Of a DNA stretch of 64,000 nt, positions 30,603 through 40,310 are shown one piece after another; position 1 is the first letter of the stretch, and each line of letters starts with the position of its first letter. This stretch comes from Acinetobacter lanii (lineage in GTDB: Bacteria; Pseudomonadota; Gammaproteobacteria; Pseudomonadales; Moraxellaceae). The notes below the pieces were generated by a model. The model ran no database searches. It was given only the letters and a program-made list of their open reading frames with translations, and was not told the origin of the DNA. The stretch lies in the NCBI RefSeq assembly GCF_011578285.1, contig NZ_CP049916.1, positions 2,108,001 to 2,172,000 of the forward strand, written 5' to 3'. The position numbers and the translations under genes were made by a program.

Positions 30603-31184
30603 TTAAAGCACAGGCAAAACTGAAGGAATAATATCCTTTATGGTTTTACCATGACAGGTTTCACCCAGTGCTGACATTTTCCAAGCACCATTGTGTCGAT
30701 AAACCTTAGCAATAATCAACGCAGTAAAGTCACCTTTAGCAGTCAAATTATATTGAGCAATTTCAGTATTGGATTGGTCATCAACCAATCGACAGAATGC
30801 ATTTTCGACTTTAGCAAAGGTTTGCCCACGGAAACTACTGATGGTAAATACGATCGATTTGACGTTATCTGGCACACGAGTGAGATCCACATAAATCTTT
30901 TCGTCATCGCCATCGCCCTCTCCGGTTAAATTATCACCGGAGTGCCAAACACTGCCATCACGGCTTTTGAGTTGTGCAAACCAAACGTTATCGACTACAT
31001 TTTTATTTTCATCAAAAAGAATGGCTGAAGCATCTAGATCTATCGAACCACCTCCCGTGAAACGCCCAAACAGACCGCCACCTTTTGCTACGTCCCAACC
31101 TGCACCTAAATAAATCTTACTTAAAGAAGAACCGTCACCTTTCTCTAATGAAATTTTTTGACCTTTAACCAGACTAATACCCAT
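30603..31184 (-). CDS. TerD-family protein, TerZ-like
   Basis: 193 residues, one TerD domain. It has the calcium-binding acidic loop GEGDGDDEKIYVDL and the core SIDLDASAILFDE. The N-terminal LFGRFTGGGSIDLD insertion resembles TerZ/TerX more than TerD. It lacks the usual C-terminal VGQGFNGGL and reads ALGETCHGKTI instead. TerD domains bind calcium and are thought to assemble at the inner membrane with TerC. Last gene of the seven-gene leftward operon, 10 bp after AIM24. GAGGAATAAAAA precedes the start. Confidence 0.9.
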   Translation of the reverse strand: MGISLVKGQKISLEKGDGSSLSKIYLGAGWDVAKGGGLFGRFTGGGSIDLDASAILFDENKNVVDNVWFAQLKSRDGSVWHSGDNLTGEGDGDDEKIYVDLTRVPDNVKSIVFTISSFRGQTFAKVENAFCRLVDDQSNTEIAQYNLTAKGDFTALIIAKVYRHNGAWKMSALGETCHGKTIKDIIPSVLPVL

Positions 31185-31194
31185 TTTTTATTCC

Positions 31195-31914
31195 TCAGTT
31201 TGAATTCGAATTATTGCGACCTAATGCGCTTGCGAGCCATTGTAAATAATTGGCTCGATTACGTGAGCAAACAATGATTTTGCCTTGTCCACGAAATTTG
31301 ATAACCAGACCTTCACCGCTGGTGAAGCTGTTGAAAAGATTACCGACGATGCCACCGCCCGAGTTAGGCATCCCAATATTATAATTTAGTGTGGCATCCC
31401 AAGCGGCGACATGACCATTGTCAATGGTGACCTCGCCTTGTTCAGGGGTAATATCCAGTTCCAATAAGGTTCCACTCCCTGAAATACACACTTGACCTTG
31501 ACCACTGGTTTCCATCACCGCGAAGCCGCCTGTCCCACCAAACAATGCGCCACCAATATTGGTTTGGATCTTGGCATTGATCGCGGTATTTTGCGTTGCA
31601 GCAACAAAGGAACCGTCAGATAAAATATATTGACGTGTGCCGACCTCCAAAATTTGCATGTCACCATCTAAATTGGGAGATAACAAACATTCGCCATCTC
31701 CTCGTACAGCTTTAATTTGTTGCTGAAACAGCGATTCACCTGAAGTGAAGCGTCGCATGAACGATTGAATTAAGCCACCACGTAACTTGCCACTTACTTC
31801 AAGATTTTGTTCAATCATCACCATCGCATCTGATTCACAGAAGATGGATTCACCTTGTTTCATACTGACATGCAAAAAAGGTTCGGGACTTCCTACCAAT
31901 GTAAAAACTGTCAT
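31195..31914 (-). CDS. AIM24-family protein
   Basis: 239 residues, beta-rich. It carries the AIM24 (DUF124, TIGR00266-type) pattern: HVSMKQGESIFCESDAMVMI near the N-terminus, GGLIQSFMRRFTSGES, GGTGGFAVMETSGQG and a C-terminal GEGLVIKFRG. Bacterial AIM24 proteins have unknown biochemical function but recur beside TerD-family genes, as here. It starts 10 bp after the TerF-like gene, so co-expression is expected. Confidence 0.88.
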   Translation of the reverse strand: MTVFTLVGSPEPFLHVSMKQGESIFCESDAMVMIEQNLEVSGKLRGGLIQSFMRRFTSGESLFQQQIKAVRGDGECLLSPNLDGDMQILEVGTRQYILSDGSFVAATQNTAINAKIQTNIGGALFGGTGGFAVMETSGQGQVCISGSGTLLELDITPEQGEVTIDNGHVAAWDATLNYNIGMPNSGGGIVGNLFNSFTSGEGLVIKFRGQGKIIVCSRNRANYLQWLASALGRNNSNSN

Positions 31915-31923
31915 GCTTAAACT

Positions 31924-33273
31924 TTATCCTCTCAATATGTTTTTATTTTTAGCTTCGTTCAGCCACTGCGGAAATTCTTGCAACAATTGGTCATATAAGG
32001 TCGAATCGGAGATACTTTCGATATGCTCAATTTCAAAAAAGTTGCAATTATCAACGATACGCCCTTCCATGTTATCGAGTTTTTCAAGCACACCATAATT
32101 ACGCCCACCGATGCCAACAAACTGCCAAAAAATTGGTTGCAGGGATGCTTCTTGCATTATTTTTTTGATCTTACGGGCTTCAGAGACACCGCCATCCGAG
32201 ATAAACACCACGTACACCGGCAAATTGGATGGATGCTGTTTGATAAAATAATTGATGACCGCTTCTAACACCGCAGGTTCATTATTATAGCCTGCACCGG
32301 CTTTCCACTTCTTATATCCGCCTTGTTCAGTCTCAATATAATTGGATAAATTATTTAATTTTACATCACTTAAACGTAAGGCTTTTTCAGCAAATGCCCA
32401 ACATTCAAAACATCCATCGTCATCGAAATTCAGTGCTAAAGGCATAACTCTGTCTAAGACTTTTTGAACATCGCCTTTTTTATATTGTGATGTCATTGAA
32501 CCTGAATAATCTAAGACCAATGCCACTCGTGCTTTGACATTTAACAAATTATTTTTTTCTAAGCTCAGCAATGACTTTTTGGTCAGATCAATCAAATGTG
32601 GCGCTGCTTTTTCAACTTTGTCCAAAACGATTTTTTTTCTAAGATCTAATGTTGCAAGATTTTCAAGCGGTTGTTGTTGAGCAGCAACAGTGTGTAGCTG
32701 AGCAGAAAGATTCTCCTGCGTTAAATGTGTTGAATCAACGCTATCTTCTGCAACCTCTCCGCCAAAATGCTTAACCAAAGCTTTTAACCCACCGTTAAAG
32801 CCTTGACCGACGGCAGAAATACGCCAAGCCTCATTTTTAAAATAAATTTCAGTGAGCATCACTGCTTTTTCATGCTGGAAATGACTGGCATCTAAGCTAT
32901 AACTTGCAAGCTCTTGACCCTCCTGATTCATCAGTTCAACTTTAGCATGCTGAATATTTTTCATGCCCAATTGCGCATGATCCACCGTCGCACAAATGAC
33001 AAATCGAGGGGTTTGGTCCACATTGATATTTTTTAAATCAAACTCAAATAAGTGTTGATGGTCGTGTGTGGTATATTTGACTTCTTGTTTTGGCGTAATT
33101 GGCTGATTATAAAACGTCATATAATCATCATGAAAAAGTTTACCTTGTGCATTGAGGGCAAAACTCGAAATATCGACTTCAAAGGGTGCTTGAAACACCA
33201 CCCGAAGCGTAAACTGGGTGTGCTGTTGAATCAATTGTGAGAGGACTATTTTTTGACCTGAAACAAGTTTCAT
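31924..33273 (-). CDS. terF: TerF-like protein: TerD domain fused to a von Willebrand A domain
   Basis: 449 residues. The N-terminal TerD-type domain (about 1-180) ends [20 protein letters not shown] but has a degenerate acidic loop. A linker of about 60 residues follows. The VWA domain (about 250-440) has an intact MIDAS motif, DYSGSM, and FISDGG. This matches TerF architecture. VWA domains in Ter systems are proposed to bridge TerD proteins and other partners in a metal-dependent way. An inverted repeat lies in the 222-bp gap separating it from terE upstream. Confidence 0.9.
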   Translation of the reverse strand: MKLVSGQKIVLSQLIQQHTQFTLRVVFQAPFEVDISSFALNAQGKLFHDDYMTFYNQPITPKQEVKYTTHDHQHLFEFDLKNINVDQTPRFVICATVDHAQLGMKNIQHAKVELMNQEGQELASYSLDASHFQHEKAVMLTEIYFKNEAWRISAVGQGFNGGLKALVKHFGGEVAEDSVDSTHLTQENLSAQLHTVAAQQQPLENLATLDLRKKIVLDKVEKAAPHLIDLTKKSLLSLEKNNLLNVKARVALVLDYSGSMTSQYKKGDVQKVLDRVMPLALNFDDDGCFECWAFAEKALRLSDVKLNNLSNYIETEQGGYKKWKAGAGYNNEPAVLEAVINYFIKQHPSNLPVYVVFISDGGVSEARKIKKIMQEASLQPIFWQFVGIGGRNYGVLEKLDNMEGRIVDNCNFFEIEHIESISDSTLYDQLLQEFPQWLNEAKNKNILRG

Positions 33274-33420
33274 TTTTTATGCTCAGTGAGTCGCTTTGCA
33301 GCGCTTATTTGTTTTTATAATATCTGTGTTAAACCATCCAACAGTTGAGATGCTTCAAAAATAATAAAAGGATTTAGGAAATTCGCCTTATTGAATCAGT
33401 GTTTATTAAGGCGGTATCAA

Positions 33421-33446
33421 GTGCTAAGAGATAAATCTCTTAGCAC
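33421..33446. other. Perfect stem-loop inside the ter operon
   Basis: gtgctaagagat and its exact reverse complement are separated by two bases (12-bp arms). It sits between terE and terF without a T run. It could be an RNA-stability element or a partial attenuator between the highly expressed TerD-type genes and the distal genes. Confidence 0.5.
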
Positions 33447-33495
33447 GGGTCAATCGATGCGATCTAACGAGCAGTTAGATTCAGAATAGCTACTG

Positions 33496-34074
33496 TTAAA
33501 CCGATACGCCATAACTTGCAGCCAACGGTCCTAGTCCACCGTTAAAGCCTTGACCGACCGCTTTGAACTTCCATTCACCGCTGTGGCGATATAATTCACC
33601 AAAAATCATCGCCACCTCAACACTACCATCTTCAGATAAGTCGAAACGTGCTACTTCTTCACCATTTGCATCTTGATTGATCACACGGATATACGCTTTG
33701 TCGACCATGCCGAAATTTTGATTGTTCTGTTGACCTTCATGAATGGTCACAGCAAAAACAATTTTGGCTACATCTGCAGGCACTTTCGATAGATCCACAG
33801 AAATGGTTTCATCATCACCATCGCCATCACCTGTACGGTTATCGCCATTATGGGTCACGGAACCACATGGTGAAACTTTTTGATTAAAGAAAACAAAGTC
33901 ACCATCGGCACGAACTTTACCATTTTCACCGGTAATGAAAGCCACTGCGTCTAAGTCAAATGCTTTACCATCGGTTGCGCGTGGATTCCATCCTAGACCT
34001 AAATCTACTTTATTCATGGTCGGAGCAGTTTTAGATAAATTAACGTTGCCGCCTTTAGAGAGATTAATCGCCAT
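33496..34074 (-). CDS. terE: TerD-family protein TerE
   Basis: 192 residues, one complete TerD domain: [15 protein letters not shown] start, [18 protein letters not shown], the calcium loop [19 protein letters not shown] and the C-terminal [29 protein letters not shown] and [12 protein letters not shown] place it with TerE rather than TerD. It follows the TerC-family gene by 24 bp. A role in tellurite and membrane-stress tolerance is known for plasmid-borne homologues; the chromosomal function is inferred. Confidence 0.92.
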   Translation of the reverse strand: MAINLSKGGNVNLSKTAPTMNKVDLGLGWNPRATDGKAFDLDAVAFITGENGKVRADGDFVFFNQKVSPCGSVTHNGDNRTGDGDGDDETISVDLSKVPADVAKIVFAVTIHEGQQNNQNFGMVDKAYIRVINQDANGEEVARFDLSEDGSVEVAMIFGELYRHSGEWKFKAVGQGFNGGLGPLAASYGVSV

Positions 34075-34098
34075 TTTTGTTTCCTTATAAGATGTTGT

Positions 34099-35178
34099 TT
34101 ATGTTGATTGTTGCTTTTTACTGTAAGAAATAGAAGAGAGTACCGCCCACACAATGAAAGCGACACCGATTAAACCGGTTACCACTTCGGGTACATGAAG
34201 ACCGGTACCACTCGCGAGCATGATGAATGCCAAAGCGCCAATTGCATAATGCGCACCATGTTCCAAATAGATGTAAGCATCCAAAGTCCCTTTTTCTACC
34301 AAATAAATGGTCATTGAACGCACAAACATTGCACCAATGGCAAGTCCGAGCATAATAATTACCACATCATTGGTGATCGCAAAAGCACCGATTACACCAT
34401 CGAAACTAAAAGATGCATCAAGAACCTCTAAATATAGAAATCCACCAATACCACCTTTCACGATTGTACCGGTTGCGGATGCGCCATTGGCTGCTGGTGC
34501 CTCTTCATCTTCCGATGATTCAGCATTGCCTTCTAGCAAATGCCCAATCACTTGCACACCCACGTAAACCACGATGCCCCAAATACCCGCCATCACCACA
34601 ACCAAACGTGAAGTGTCAGGGACAAATTGCGCCATGATCAGAAGTGCTATTAATGAAATAAACACAGAAATGGCTTGAATACTGGCCAAATCTGAAAGTT
34701 TAGATTCTAACCAATGGAACCAATGCTCATCCTTTTCATCATCAAACAAAAAGTTTAAGAAAACCAAAAGTAAGAACATGCCACCAAAAGCTGCAATTTC
34801 TGCATGATGTGCCATCAGTTTTTCAGAATAGGTTTTTGGGTCATTGAGTGCTAATTTAGCCACCTCAATCATGCCCATATCGGCTGTTACACCAACAATA
34901 AGCAATGGGAAGACCAAGCGCATACCAAACACAGCCACAATAATACCGACTGTTAAAAAAAGTTTACGCCAAAATTGGTCCCAATGTTTCAGTACCGATG
35001 CATTGACCACAGCATTATCAAAGGATAAAGACACTTCCATCACAGCAAGAATTGCCGTCAATGCAAGTACTTTGAACATGGTCATTAAGCCTGCTTCCGG
35101 ACCATGGGTAAATCCCCAGTAGGCAGAAAGCGCTAAACAGACAATGGTAAATAAAATTGAAAAACGAAAATGTTTCAT
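34099..35178 (-). CDS. TerC-superfamily (DUF475) integral membrane protein
   Basis: 359 residues with about nine membrane segments. TerC-like acidic membrane motifs are seen in VSLSFDNAVVNA (about residue 50) and ASFSFDGVIGAF (about 250), with an acidic cytoplasmic loop SSEDEEAP between. In Ter systems the TerC protein is the membrane anchor for the TerD complex and has been linked to metal-ion export. DUF475 is the branch seen in complete ter operons. It lies between terD and terE, the order terD-terC-terE differing from the plasmid terZABCDEF order. No terB is present. Confidence 0.9.
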   Translation of the reverse strand: MKHFRFSILFTIVCLALSAYWGFTHGPEAGLMTMFKVLALTAILAVMEVSLSFDNAVVNASVLKHWDQFWRKLFLTVGIIVAVFGMRLVFPLLIVGVTADMGMIEVAKLALNDPKTYSEKLMAHHAEIAAFGGMFLLLVFLNFLFDDEKDEHWFHWLESKLSDLASIQAISVFISLIALLIMAQFVPDTSRLVVVMAGIWGIVVYVGVQVIGHLLEGNAESSEDEEAPAANGASATGTIVKGGIGGFLYLEVLDASFSFDGVIGAFAITNDVVIIMLGLAIGAMFVRSMTIYLVEKGTLDAYIYLEHGAHYAIGALAFIMLASGTGLHVPEVVTGLIGVAFIVWAVLSSISYSKKQQST

Positions 35179-35194
35179 TAAAAAAACTCAAGTA

Positions 35195-35770
35195 CTAAAT
35201 TTGAATACCAAATTGGCCACACATTGCACTCAAGCCACCATTATAGCCTTGGCCAACTGCTCTGAATTTCCACTCACCGTTATGACGATACAATTCACCA
35301 AAGATCATTGCGGTTTCAGTTGAATAATCTTCATTTAAATCAAAACGGACAATTTCCACGTGACTCTGATCATTCACCACGCGAATAAAGGCATTCTGTA
35401 CCTGACCGAAATTTTGGCCACGACTTTGTCCATCATGAATGGTCACGGTAATCGCAATTTTTTGGATCTCAGCGGGAACTTTCGATAAATCAATTTTTAT
35501 TGCTTCATCATCGCCGTCGCCATCTCCGGTACGATTATCTCCGGTATGCTCAACTGAACCTTCTGGCGAACGGGTTTGGTTATAAAAAATAAAATCTGAT
35601 TCACCACGAACTTTGTCATTGGCACCCAGTAGAAAAGCCGATGCATCTAAGTCGAAATCTACACCATCTGTTGCGCGTGCATCCCATCCTAGACCAACCA
35701 AAACCTGAGTTAAGGATGGATCAGTTTTACTCAGTGATAAGTTGCCACCTTTGCTTAATGAAATTGCCAT
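35195..35770 (-). CDS. terD: TerD-family protein TerD
   Basis: 191 residues, a full TerD domain. [22 protein letters not shown], the acidic loop [19 protein letters not shown] and [19 protein letters not shown] are nearly identical to the family consensus and closest to TerD of plasmid R478. It binds calcium through the acidic loops (known for TerD). Encoded 16 bp upstream of the TerC-family gene. Confidence 0.93.
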   Translation of the reverse strand: MAISLSKGGNLSLSKTDPSLTQVLVGLGWDARATDGVDFDLDASAFLLGANDKVRGESDFIFYNQTRSPEGSVEHTGDNRTGDGDGDDEAIKIDLSKVPAEIQKIAITVTIHDGQSRGQNFGQVQNAFIRVVNDQSHVEIVRFDLNEDYSTETAMIFGELYRHNGEWKFRAVGQGYNGGLSAMCGQFGIQI

Positions 35771-35840
35771 ATAAAACCCTCTTGTTTTGTGTTTAAAACT
35801 TTAAAAAATTAGTCTAATTTTGAGCAATCCAGCTATTATT

Positions 35841-37034
35841 TTAATCTTTAGAACCGTGCGTCCAACGGAAACCAAAACCATAATGTTGGTCAACATATTG
35901 TTGGTCTTTGAAATAACGCACTTCGCGTTTGGCTTGAATATCTCCCTGAATATTTTTTAACTCCACGATGGCGCAAGTGCTGAGTTGGTTGCCCTCAGTG
36001 AGCCGAACTTCGATCTCAGGTTGGTTAGGGATGTGAATGGTGACGACACCATCTGTGGCTGCCCACTGTGCGACCCCCTCATAGATGAATGCGTAAATAA
36101 GCACTCTGTCGATTCGCTCCCAATGATCTCCATTGATCATTAAGTTTTCCCCATTGAGGGCTGAACCGGTACGGTCATCTGCCTCTAAATAAGCATAGGG
36201 CGGTCGATCATAACTGCCGAACTGATTCCCTAAAGCCTGTACCAACTTAATCTCACCATTTTTAAGCTGAACCATTGCGCCTAAATCAAGATCGATTCCT
36301 TTTGCACCCATCAATTTTTTAAAGAAGGATTGTTGTTGAACAACACCTCGATTCCAATTCAAGTTCACAGAAATTTTGCCAAAACGCCCATTGGATTTGC
36401 TTAAATTAATGCTTGAGGTGTTTTTGTCGAGTTTGATTTTAGATAATTTAATCGTTGGCGTTGGCGTTGGCGTTGGCGTTGGCGTTGGCGTTGGCGAAGA
36501 GTGATTCGAATCTTCGGCTATTTCAACGCCAAAATGCTCTGACAAAGGTTTTAAGCCACCGTTAAATCCTTGATCAACAAATCTGAACTTCCATTGCTGA
36601 TGATGTTGGTACAGTTCTGCCAAGATTAATGCTTTTTCCGTTCTGTTTTTTACATTGACCTGCGCAACTGCCACAACTTGCCCACCTGCATGAATGGCCA
36701 AATCAATTGAGCTTAGCTCACTTACGGTGTTGTGATCATTTAAACTTAAACAAAACACGATTTTATGAATCTGTGAGTCAATTCGAGCGCTTTGAATCAA
36801 AAACGTTGTACTCAATGAATTTTGACCGGACGCCTCAATCAACTCAATACTTTGGTTGGGTGTTTGGGTTTGCCCATAGAAAATCATGTCCTGATCGCCA
36901 CGGACTTTTGAGGTCGTTTGCGCTAATAAATATGCGCTCATGTTCAAATCTATCGGTTTAGGAAAACAACTGGTGATATGTAATTCAATATGTTCTGAAG
37001 GTATTGCAATATTCCCACCGGCAACCAATTGCAT
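35841..37034 (-). CDS. terA: TerA-like protein with two TerD-type domains and a Pro-Thr linker
   Basis: 397 residues, first gene of the leftward operon. Residues 1-180 are a TerD-type domain (KVRGDQDMIFYGQ, VDQGFNGGLKPLSEHFGVEI). A linker of seven Pro-Thr pairs follows, then a second domain (about 215-390; GKISVNLNWNRG, KGIDLDLGAMVQL, DDRTGSALNGENL) typical of TerA. The linker DNA is seven copies of the hexamer gttggc at 36454-36495, prone to in-frame slippage. By analogy it joins the TerD complex. Confidence 0.87.
   Translation of the reverse strand: MQLVAGGNIAIPSEHIELHITSCFPKPIDLNMSAYLLAQTTSKVRGDQDMIFYGQTQTPNQSIELIEASGQNSLSTTFLIQSARIDSQIHKIVFCLSLNDHNTVSELSSIDLAIHAGGQVVAVAQVNVKNRTEKALILAELYQHHQQWKFRFVDQGFNGGLKPLSEHFGVEIAEDSNHSSPTPTPTPTPTPTPTIKLSKIKLDKNTSSINLSKSNGRFGKISVNLNWNRGVVQQQSFFKKLMGAKGIDLDLGAMVQLKNGEIKLVQALGNQFGSYDRPPYAYLEADDRTGSALNGENLMINGDHWERIDRVLIYAFIYEGVAQWAATDGVVTIHIPNQPEIEVRLTEGNQLSTCAIVELKNIQGDIQAKREVRYFKDQQYVDQHYGFGFRWTHGSKD
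36454..36495 (-). repeat. Hexanucleotide microsatellite encoding the TerA (Pro-Thr)7 linker
   Basis: Seven exact tandem copies of gttggc (plus strand). Gain or loss of a unit would change linker length by two residues without a frameshift. Confidence 0.95.
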
Positions 37035-37367
37035 AATTTCATCCTAATTTTTATTCAATTTTTTTATAAATATTTTTGATATTCAAAGCGTGTTTCTAAG
37101 CAAATTCATCTTCAATGGTTCAATTTCAAACCCACCTAAATGTTTTACCATAAAAATATAAACGACCAAAGGATAAGTGGCCATTTTTTGTGAATTTTAA
37201 TTATAAAATTGTATATAAACAAAACATTAAATACATTGAATCTGTGTTCTAAATTGACTATATATGTGATGCATTCAAATACTTGATTATCAATATTATA
37301 AATTTCGTAACTTATTATTCGAATTTCATATCAAAAAAATTTGAATCTAAATGATTAGAGAACAATT
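37035..37367. promoter_or_regulatory. Divergent promoter region of the two main ter operons
   Basis: 333 AT-rich bases between terA (leftward) and the ATP-grasp gene (rightward), so promoters for both units must lie here. I cannot mark individual boxes with confidence. Confidence 0.5.
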
Positions 37368-38405
37368 GTGCTACCACCAAAAACTATATGGATTGCTGAA
37401 AGTTATTCCTGTCAAAAAGATGTGATTTGCTTACTTAGATCTCACTATTCAGAACAACAAATTAAAATCATTGCTTCACATAGCGCAATGCGTCCTGAAC
37501 TACAACATCATGCTGACATTTTTATCCAACAACCTGAGGTTGAAAAATCTGCTGAATGGCTATTAGAACAATGTATTAACCATCAGGTGGCATTGTTATT
37601 TTGTGGCAAGCATGCACATTTCATTGAACCACTGCGCCCTGAATTTGAACAACATCATATTCAACTCGTCACAGGCGCCATCGGTTTAGAACAGCATCAA
37701 ATCATCAATGACAAATACCGCTTCACCATGCAATGTATGAGTGAAAATCTTCCGGCAATTCCTTGCTTAAAGGTGAATAATACAGCACAACTGGTGCACG
37801 CCATTGAAAAGTTTCGCCCAATTTACCCTGAAATTTGTGCAAAACCCGTTCACGGCGTTTATGGTGCAGGTTTTGTACACCTTCGAGACGATGTGAATTA
37901 CTTTAAAAAATTCCAGTCGTCTACTGTATGTAATACCCAGCAATTTATTGAAGCGTATGCACAACTTGAGCCGGCTATAGATTACATTGTGCTGCCTTTT
38001 TTAACAGGGCTGGAATGCTCTGTCGATATTGCCTGTGATCGTGGTGTGATATTGGCTCAAGTGACGCGAATCAAATATGATTTTTTTCAAGAGTGTTATA
38101 CCGAGCATCCCTGCCATGAGATTTGTCAGATTTTAGTCAATCTTTTCCAGTGTGATGGTTTGATCAATATTCAATTTAAGCAAGATCAAGATTTGAACTG
38201 GCATATTTTAGAAATCAATCCACGCCCTGCGGGTGGTTTTGCCTATACAGCACATACGGACGTTAATCTCATTTCAACACTGATTGCTCAAAAATTAAAT
38301 TTACCAATGAATAACTCCTCCAAACAGAAAATCGATTCTTTAAGACCAATGACTCAGGTTTGCCCTATTTCTAGCAGTATGCGTGTGGATGAATGCCGAT
38401 CATGA
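37368..38405 (+). CDS. ATP-grasp enzyme of the Ter biosynthetic module
   Basis: 345 residues from GTG 37368; no ATG is suitable. The N-terminal part looks like a pre-ATP-grasp domain. The ATP-grasp fold shows NDKYRFTMQCM, AKPVHGVYGAGFVHL (glycine-rich loop, about 160-175) and the metal/ATP site LEINPRPAGGF (about 283-293). ATP-grasp enzymes ligate a carboxylate to an amine or thiol. In Ter systems this enzyme was proposed to help make a nucleoside-like metabolite. It overlaps the next gene, so the five rightward genes form a tight operon. Confidence 0.85.
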   Translation: MLPPKTIWIAESYSCQKDVICLLRSHYSEQQIKIIASHSAMRPELQHHADIFIQQPEVEKSAEWLLEQCINHQVALLFCGKHAHFIEPLRPEFEQHHIQLVTGAIGLEQHQIINDKYRFTMQCMSENLPAIPCLKVNNTAQLVHAIEKFRPIYPEICAKPVHGVYGAGFVHLRDDVNYFKKFQSSTVCNTQQFIEAYAQLEPAIDYIVLPFLTGLECSVDIACDRGVILAQVTRIKYDFFQECYTEHPCHEICQILVNLFQCDGLINIQFKQDQDLNWHILEINPRPAGGFAYTAHTDVNLISTLIAQKLNLPMNNSSKQKIDSLRPMTQVCPISSSMRVDECRS

Positions 38406-39541
38406 AAGCAAAAACAACAATGAAAAAAATACAACTAAGCCGGGGTGAAATTAGCGTATCTGTCGATCGTACGCATCCACATTGGCAGCTTGACGATTTA
38501 CTCGAATTTGCTGAACGCATCAATCCTAAACGCGCATTTTTATTTGTCTCTAAAGTTTTAGGGAAGCATATTCCGGTTGCCCCTTCTGTCATGCATAGCA
38601 GTTATATTGACTTAGCTGCCTTAATTCCAAAGGATTTAGCTTATCCAATAACGGTCATTGGAATGGCTGAAACGGCGGTGGGTTTAGGTGCAGGTGTCTA
38701 CCGTGAGCTAAAAAAAACGCATGCTGAAAATGCAATCTTTCTCACCACTACACGTCATCCGATTTCTGACCTGCCCACTTTAGGTCTGTTTTTGGAAGAA
38801 CATAGTCATGCGCAAGATCAGTTTATTTTAAGCAGTCATGATCAACGCAAGCATCAACATATTTTAGAGTCTAAGACTTTAATCTTGGTTGATGATGAGA
38901 TTTCAACAGGCAAAACCTTTAAGAACTTAATCAAAAGCCTTCAACACTCTGGGTTAGAACAGGTTGAACGTGTCATTTTAGTCACCTTGGTGAATTGGGC
39001 GGAACAACATTTAACTGATTTAGATGTGGGTCTGCCAATTGAGGTAGTATCGCTCTTGCACGGTGAATGGCAGTGGCAATCTAACAATGAAGTCGTACAT
39101 ATTGAGATGCCTGATGTCAGCTCAACCGAGCAACACGCCCACAAAATTATATCCCCTCATGATTGGGGACGTGAACCTAGCTTTCTGAATTGTTCTGCTT
39201 GGCAACAGGTCAAAATTAATCATCAACATGAAAAAATTTTGGTTTTAGGTTCAGGTGAATTTAGCTGGATTCCCTTTTTGATTGCTGAACAATTGGAGCA
39301 GCAAGGCGCTGAGGTTTATTTCAGCTCAACCACTCGCTCTCCGATTATGCAAGGTCATGCGATTCAAAGTATTTGTTCGTTTAAAGACAATTACGGACTG
39401 AATATCGATAATTTTGCGTATAACGTTAAACATCAAGATTTTGACCGCGTACTTCTGGTCATAGAAACCGCTCGAGACAGTGTCGATCCTACGCTTTTTG
39501 AACAAATAAAAAATTTGGAAATTATCAGTTATGAATGTTAA
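38402..39541 (+). CDS. Phosphoribosyltransferase with C-terminal TRSP domain
   Basis: About 379 residues. The start at 38402 gives an ATGA overlap with the previous stop; an ATG at 38393 is the alternative. The N-terminal PRTase fold has the PRPP-binding motif LILVDDEISTGKTF (about 160-175). The C-terminal domain contains STTRSPIMQG, the TRSP motif that names this partner domain. These proteins are hallmark members of the Ter-associated biosynthetic cluster and would transfer a phosphoribosyl group to or from a base-like intermediate. The next gene overlaps by 11 bases. Confidence 0.88.
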   Translation: MKAKTTMKKIQLSRGEISVSVDRTHPHWQLDDLLEFAERINPKRAFLFVSKVLGKHIPVAPSVMHSSYIDLAALIPKDLAYPITVIGMAETAVGLGAGVYRELKKTHAENAIFLTTTRHPISDLPTLGLFLEEHSHAQDQFILSSHDQRKHQHILESKTLILVDDEISTGKTFKNLIKSLQHSGLEQVERVILVTLVNWAEQHLTDLDVGLPIEVVSLLHGEWQWQSNNEVVHIEMPDVSSTEQHAHKIISPHDWGREPSFLNCSAWQQVKINHQHEKILVLGSGEFSWIPFLIAEQLEQQGAEVYFSSTTRSPIMQGHAIQSICSFKDNYGLNIDNFAYNVKHQDFDRVLLVIETARDSVDPTLFEQIKNLEIISYEC

Positions 39542-40310
39542 ACCTTTGGCTTTTGTTGATCTTGACGATACGCTTTTTCAAACGCATCGGAAACAACAAC
39601 CGAGTGAACAGCATAAACTTGCAACCACAGATAAAAATGGTCAGCCACTCTCTTACATGGGTCCAAAACAACAAATCTTTGTCAATTGGTTACTAGCCTC
39701 TGCTGAAGCTGTTCCTGTGACGGCGCGATCCGTTGAAGCCTTACAACGGGTACATATTCCTTTCCAACATGGCGCAATTTGCTCACATGGCGGTACGATT
39801 ATCGCCCCCGATCAAAGCCTAGATCTAGAGTGGTTAGAGATTCAAAGACAAGCAGCTAAACAGCTTGAGCATGTATTACAAACATTGCCAGATGCTTTAC
39901 ATGAGTATGCCAAAGACTTGGGCAGCATTCGAACATGGACTGTAGAAGAAAATGGCTTAAGCATTTATACCGTTGCCAAACAAAATCAGCCTGAGTCACT
40001 GTTCTTAGATCAGCTTATTGATCATTTGCCCAATGAGATTATTCAACAATGTTATGTGCATATTAATGGCAATAACTTAGCGATTATTCCTAAGCATGTC
40101 TCAAAACAAAAAGCTGTGGAATTCTTTATTCAAAAGTATGATCCGCAATCGGAACGCGCCATCGTCGGTTGGGGCGATAGCTTGTCGGATTTTGGCTTTT
40201 TAACCTGTTGTGATTGGTTCGGCATGCCCAAAAACAGTCAATTGGATCGTTTTTTGACGGGTCACCTTGAACATGATTACGAGCGTAAAGGGTTTTTAGG
40301 CCATGTCTGA
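39531..40310 (+). CDS. HAD-superfamily phosphatase of the Ter module
   Basis: 259 residues. Motif I is FVDLDDTLFQTH (nucleophile and acid Asp at the N-terminus), a motif II-like Thr is in PVTARS, and motif IV is IVGWGDSLSDFGFL. A cap domain lies between. It probably dephosphorylates a sugar- or nucleotide-phosphate intermediate made by the neighbouring PRTases (inferred from the operon). It overlaps both neighbours by 8-11 bases, indicating translational coupling. Confidence 0.87.
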   Translation: MNVKPLAFVDLDDTLFQTHRKQQPSEQHKLATTDKNGQPLSYMGPKQQIFVNWLLASAEAVPVTARSVEALQRVHIPFQHGAICSHGGTIIAPDQSLDLEWLEIQRQAAKQLEHVLQTLPDALHEYAKDLGSIRTWTVEENGLSIYTVAKQNQPESLFLDQLIDHLPNEIIQQCYVHINGNNLAIIPKHVSKQKAVEFFIQKYDPQSERAIVGWGDSLSDFGFLTCCDWFGMPKNSQLDRFLTGHLEHDYERKGFLGHV

